Below are positions 61,845-64,000 of a stretch of DNA of 64,000 bases, in pieces. The position numbers and the translations under genes are program-made. This DNA comes from Salinimicrobium profundisediminis (GTDB lineage: Bacteria; Bacteroidota; Bacteroidia; Flavobacteriales; Flavobacteriaceae): NCBI RefSeq assembly GCF_026241755.1, contig NZ_JAPJDA010000010.1, positions 82,706 to 146,705 on the forward strand, given 5' to 3'. Each line of letters opens with the position of its first letter. Within the stretch, counting starts at the first letter, position 1. The notes under the pieces were generated by a model that did no database searches, had not been told where the DNA came from, and saw only the letters and a program-made list of their open reading frames with translations.

Positions 61845-61913
61845 TCATGCAATAGAGCGCGCTGCGGAAGTTTTCCACATCATGCACATCATATTACAAA
61901 TTACCTGGTTCAT
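61845..61913 (-). CDS. Met/Cys-rich leader peptide 2 (promoter-proximal)
   Basis: A 22-codon ORF (ATG 61911-61913, TGA 61845-61847). It contains C6 and then MMCMMW at residues 8-13. Codons 16-18 (TCC GCA GCG) hold CCGCAGCG, identical to part of the 3' arm of the following terminator, so they compete for the 5' arm. The control codons end three to five codons before this segment, as expected for attenuation. It lies ~20 bp after a consensus promoter. Two such leaders in series would gate the operon twice. Confidence 0.85.
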   Translation of the reverse strand: MNQVICNMMCMMWKTSAARSIA

Positions 61914-61932
61914 TTCTTGTTTTGTTCTGTCA

Positions 61933-61965
61933 CAAAGTTAACGACAGAAAACTTTAAGGAACAAA
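61933..61965 (-). promoter_or_regulatory. Bacteroidota promoter of the metY operon
   Basis: On the minus strand TTTG (61962-61965) is followed after 21 bp by TAACTTTG (61933-61940), a full match to TTTG-N19-21-TAnnTTTG. The leader 2 ATG follows 19 bp later. Confidence 0.8.
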
Positions 61966-62054
61966 TAAAATTGTGATTAATTTTATTTTTTGAGGATTGA
62001 CAAGGGTTTGCAGGTCGTAGATATCTAATTCACGAGTGATTTTAATGCTGTCTC

Positions 62055-62362
62055 AGGTTTCTCGCTAAGGCCGCAAAGTATATCGCCGAGATCGCAGATA
62101 TCTATCTTTACTATTCCTGTTAATTGATCATTGCTCATTGCTACTTGTAACCCGCGCTAAGGATTGAGCAGCTGTTGGAGCTCTTGCCAAACCAGGGTTA
62201 CACCCACGAATTCAGGAATAATTAAAATACTATTTTAAGGTTTCTCGCTAAGGCCGCAAAGTATATCGCAGATATCTATCTTTACTATTCATGTTAATTG
62301 ATCATTGTTCATTGCTAATTGTAACCTCGCGCTAAGGATTGAGCGGTTGTTGGAGCTCTCCC
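62055..62362. repeat. Imperfect direct repeat of ~125 bp, two copies
   Basis: Copy 1 (62055-62184) and copy 2 (62238-62362) share AGGTTTCTCGCTAAGGCCGC, GATATCTATCTTTACTATTC, TTAATTGATCATTG and CGCGCTAAGGATTGAGC, followed by GTTGGAGCTCT. Copy 1 has a short extra piece (CGCCGAGAT). They are separated by ~53 bp carrying CACGAATTCAGGAATAATT, a relative of the tandem array. No ORF of note. These look like dispersed flavobacterial intergenic repeats. Confidence 0.75.
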
Positions 62363-62433
62363 AAAGCCGGGAGGCTGTGGGAAGTGACCCGCGAAAGCCT
62401 GACGGTGCGACCGGCAGGGAGAACCGGAGCGCC
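62357..62433 (+). ncRNA. GC-rich block with three predicted hairpins, possible structured RNA
   Basis: The stretch is much more GC-rich than its surroundings. Hairpin 1: CTCCC (62358-62362) with GGGAG (62369-62373). Hairpin 2, exclusive with the first by two bases: AGGCT-GTGGG (62372-62381) with CCCGC and AGCCT (62388-62400). Hairpin 3: GGTGC and CCGG (62404-62414) with CCGG and GCGCC (62424-62433). The G-U pairs in stems 2 and 3 are only possible in plus-strand RNA. It could be an RNA gene, a repeat end, or part of a longer metK leader. The family is not recognised. Confidence 0.35.
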
Positions 62434-62486
62434 CAAATTATTCTTAATAACGAAGATAAAGCCGCCCCGATTTAAAACAATTTTTA

Positions 62487-62494
62487 TACATTTG
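62487..62494 (+). promoter_or_regulatory. Promoter -7 element of metK
   Basis: TACATTTG matches TAnnTTTG exactly and is followed, 13 bp later, by the SAM-II-like aptamer. No good -33 TTTG is seen 19-21 bp upstream. Confidence 0.5.
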
Positions 62495-62506
62495 CTGATG
62501 ATAAAT

Positions 62507-62557
62507 CACAGGGAAAAATTTGACTGATTGCAACCCTCTAAAATGCTAAAGCAGTGA
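62507..62557 (+). promoter_or_regulatory. SAM-II-like riboswitch aptamer upstream of metK
   Basis: The RNA can form P1 from AGGG (62510-62513) and CCCT (62533-62536). The P1 loop contains AUUUGAC-UG-AUUGCAA, very close to the SAM-II loop AUUUAACCGUAUUGCAA as I remember it, and the 3' side contains UAAAAUGCUAAAG, like UAAAUGUAGCUAAAA. A pseudoknot is possible: ACUG (62522-62525) with CAGU (62552-62555), then UU/AA and GCA/UGC. The ACUG/CAGU pairs differ from the reference CC/GG, a compensatory-looking change. Placed in the 5' UTR of metK, it would repress SAM synthesis when SAM is high. A covariance search is needed to be sure. Confidence 0.6.
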
Positions 62558-62617
62558 CAACTACTCTAGCGCTTCTTGTCAAATTTTTTCTGAATTAAAA
62601 TCTTAAAATAAAGAAGC

Positions 62618-63877
62618 ATGCCATATTTATTTACTTCAGAAAGTGTTTCTGAAGGCCACCCCGATAAAGTTGCTGACCAGATTAGCGATACTCTTCTTGA
62701 TAATTTCCTTGCCTTTGACCCCGAATCTAAAGTTGCCTGTGAAACCCTGGTGACTACAGGACAGGTGGTGCTTGCGGGCGAAGTAAAGAGTGACACTTAC
62801 CTTGATGTGCAGTCTATTGCCCGCGATGTGATCAATGATATTGGTTACACCAAGGGAGCTTATAAATTTAGCGGGGACTCCTGCGGGGTGATCTCCCTGA
62901 TACATGAACAATCCCAGGATATTAGCCAGGGGGTTGACCGCGGAAACAAAGACGAACAGGGTGCCGGTGACCAGGGAATGATGTTTGGTTACGCCACTAA
63001 AGAAACTTCCAACTACATGCCGCTGGCCCTCGATATTTCACATAAGATACTTATCGAGCTGGCAAAATTGCGCCGCGAAAATGACGAGCTCACTTACCTG
63101 CGGCCCGACTCTAAGAGCCAGGTTACTATTGAGTACAGCGATGACAACATTCCGCAGCGCATTGTGGCTATCGTGGTCTCTACCCAACACGACGAATTTG
63201 ATGATGATGACCAGCGAATGCTGGAAAAAATAAAGAAAGATATTGTTGAGGTCCTTATTCCGAGGGTGATCAAACAACTTCCGGAATATGTGCAAAAACT
63301 ATTCAACGACAAGATCAAATACCATATAAACCCTACCGGAAAGTTCGTTATTGGCGGACCTCACGGAGATACAGGTCTTACGGGAAGAAAAATCATCGTA
63401 GATACTTACGGCGGAAAAGGAGCTCACGGCGGAGGTGCATTTTCTGGGAAAGACCCCAGTAAAGTAGACCGGTCCGCAGCTTACGCGGCAAGGCATATCG
63501 CCAAAAATCTTGTGGCTGCAGGAGTAGCCGATGAAGTTTTGATCCAGGTTTCTTATGCCATTGGGGTGGTAGAACCCACTTCTCTATTCGTGGAAACCTA
63601 CGGCACCAAAAAAGTGGATATAAGCCACGGGGAGATTGCAGAAAAAGTACTGCAGATCTTTGATATGAGACCCGCTGCCATTGAAGAAAGACTCGGCCTT
63701 AGAAACCCGATTTACAGGGAAACCTCGGCTTATGGTCACTTCGGAAAAGAGCCGCGAAAAGAAAGAAAAGTATTTAAGAGCCCCTACAACGGAGAAAAGA
63801 CCATTGAAGTAGACCTGTTTACCTGGGAAGCACTTGACTATGTAGATAAAGTAAAAGAAGCATTTGGATTGGAGTAG
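62618..63877 (+). CDS. metK: S-adenosylmethionine synthetase MetK
   Basis: A 419-residue methionine adenosyltransferase making SAM from Met and ATP. Motifs: [12 protein letters not shown] at residues ~14-25, the [12 protein letters not shown] hexapeptide region at ~115, and [22 protein letters not shown] near 270. The length is slightly above the usual 385-400. It is transcribed away from the metY operon. The 5' UTR appears to hold a SAM-II-like aptamer. Confidence 0.96.
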   Translation: MPYLFTSESVSEGHPDKVADQISDTLLDNFLAFDPESKVACETLVTTGQVVLAGEVKSDTYLDVQSIARDVINDIGYTKGAYKFSGDSCGVISLIHEQSQDISQGVDRGNKDEQGAGDQGMMFGYATKETSNYMPLALDISHKILIELAKLRRENDELTYLRPDSKSQVTIEYSDDNIPQRIVAIVVSTQHDEFDDDDQRMLEKIKKDIVEVLIPRVIKQLPEYVQKLFNDKIKYHINPTGKFVIGGPHGDTGLTGRKIIVDTYGGKGAHGGGAFSGKDPSKVDRSAAYAARHIAKNLVAAGVADEVLIQVSYAIGVVEPTSLFVETYGTKKVDISHGEIAEKVLQIFDMRPAAIEERLGLRNPIYRETSAYGHFGKEPRKERKVFKSPYNGEKTIEVDLFTWEALDYVDKVKEAFGLE

Positions 63878-63928
63878 ATTTGAGATTTGAGAGATCATAA
63901 CAAAACATCCAAATCCTAACATAAAAGA

Positions 63929-63964
63929 GGTCGTCTAAAAAGTAATTTTTAGGTGGCCTTTTTT
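63929..63964 (+). terminator. Intrinsic terminator after metK
   Basis: GGTCGTCTAAAAA and TTTTTAGGTGGCC pair over 13 bp with three G-U pairs (which favour the plus strand), with loop GTAA and a run of six T. It lies ~50 bp after the metK stop. Confidence 0.75.
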
Positions 63965-64000
63965 CATGATAAGATTTTCAAGGAGGGTTTTTCCTTTTTC

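Noticed and set aside
61725..61976. 83-codon plus-strand ORF
   Set aside because: It is the antisense of the Met/Cys leader and terminator region and matches no family I know.
62339..62527. 62-codon plus-strand ORF over the GC-rich block
   Set aside because: Starts with TTG, has no protein-like features I recognise, and the block is better explained as structured RNA or repeat.
62507..62617. SAM-I (S-box) riboswitch or T-box before metK or metY
   Set aside because: I found no S-box core (such as GAAACCCGGCAACC) and no T-box sequence (AGGGUGGNACCGCG) in either leader; the SAM-II-like reading fits the metK leader better.

Overview
The window is chromosomal DNA of a Flavobacteriaceae bacterium (Bacteroidota), probably a marine Gramella/Salegentibacter/Salinimicrobium-like genus. 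The support is the gliding genes gldA, gldB and gldC, a SusC/SusD polysaccharide locus, Bacteroidota-type promoters (TAnnTTTG), DUF3857 proteins, a zinc-less flavobacterial DnaG, and gene orders typical of the family (gldC-gldB-nadE; aroA-queA-rlmN-polyprenyl synthase). I saw no tRNA, rRNA, CRISPR array, prophage or complete insertion sequence.

Layout. 1-1039: end of an alpha/beta-hydrolase gene and engB. 1045-2670: about 14 tandem units of ~124 bp, non-coding. 2739-7648: gldC, gldB, nadE, an atypical response regulator and dnaG. 7770-8286: a toxin-antitoxin pair whose ParE/RelE toxin is frameshifted. 8453-10809: ECF sigma factor, anti-sigma-like protein and outer-membrane protein. 11007-31782: a polysaccharide utilisation locus with esterases, GH2, GH3, GH43, two GH144-like enzymes, a LamG lipoprotein, SusD, SusC and a membrane LuxR-type regulator. 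31959-42759: housekeeping genes (polyprenyl synthase, rlmN, queA, aroA, a MazG-like gene, two DUF3857 proteins, dtd, rsgA). 42920-46969: a Phe/Tyr operon. 47133-50550: gldA, a DUF2807 lipoprotein, a PagL-like protein and OsmC. 50668-61311: a methionine/sulfate assimilation/siroheme cluster. 62618-63877: metK.

The most interesting content is regulatory. The methionine-sulfur cluster is preceded by a Bacteroidota promoter and two tandem short ORFs rich in Met and Cys, each followed by a terminator. The Phe/Tyr operon is preceded by a short ORF rich in Phe and Tyr, also followed by a terminator. In all three, a stretch of the leader ORF just after the control codons is complementary to the 5' arm of its terminator. 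That is the layout of ribosome-mediated attenuation. metK instead appears to have a SAM-II-like aptamer directly after a TAnnTTTG box. One pathway would therefore sense charged Met/Cys tRNA at its entry and SAM at its exit.

A second striking signal is a dispersed perfect palindrome, CAAAAATGNCATTTTTG. It occurs five times exactly and five times with one mismatch outside the tandem array, both between genes and inside unrelated coding sequences. Degenerate copies recur in most units of the array. It looks like the site of a dimeric DNA-binding protein or a very short mobile palindrome; its role is unknown to me.
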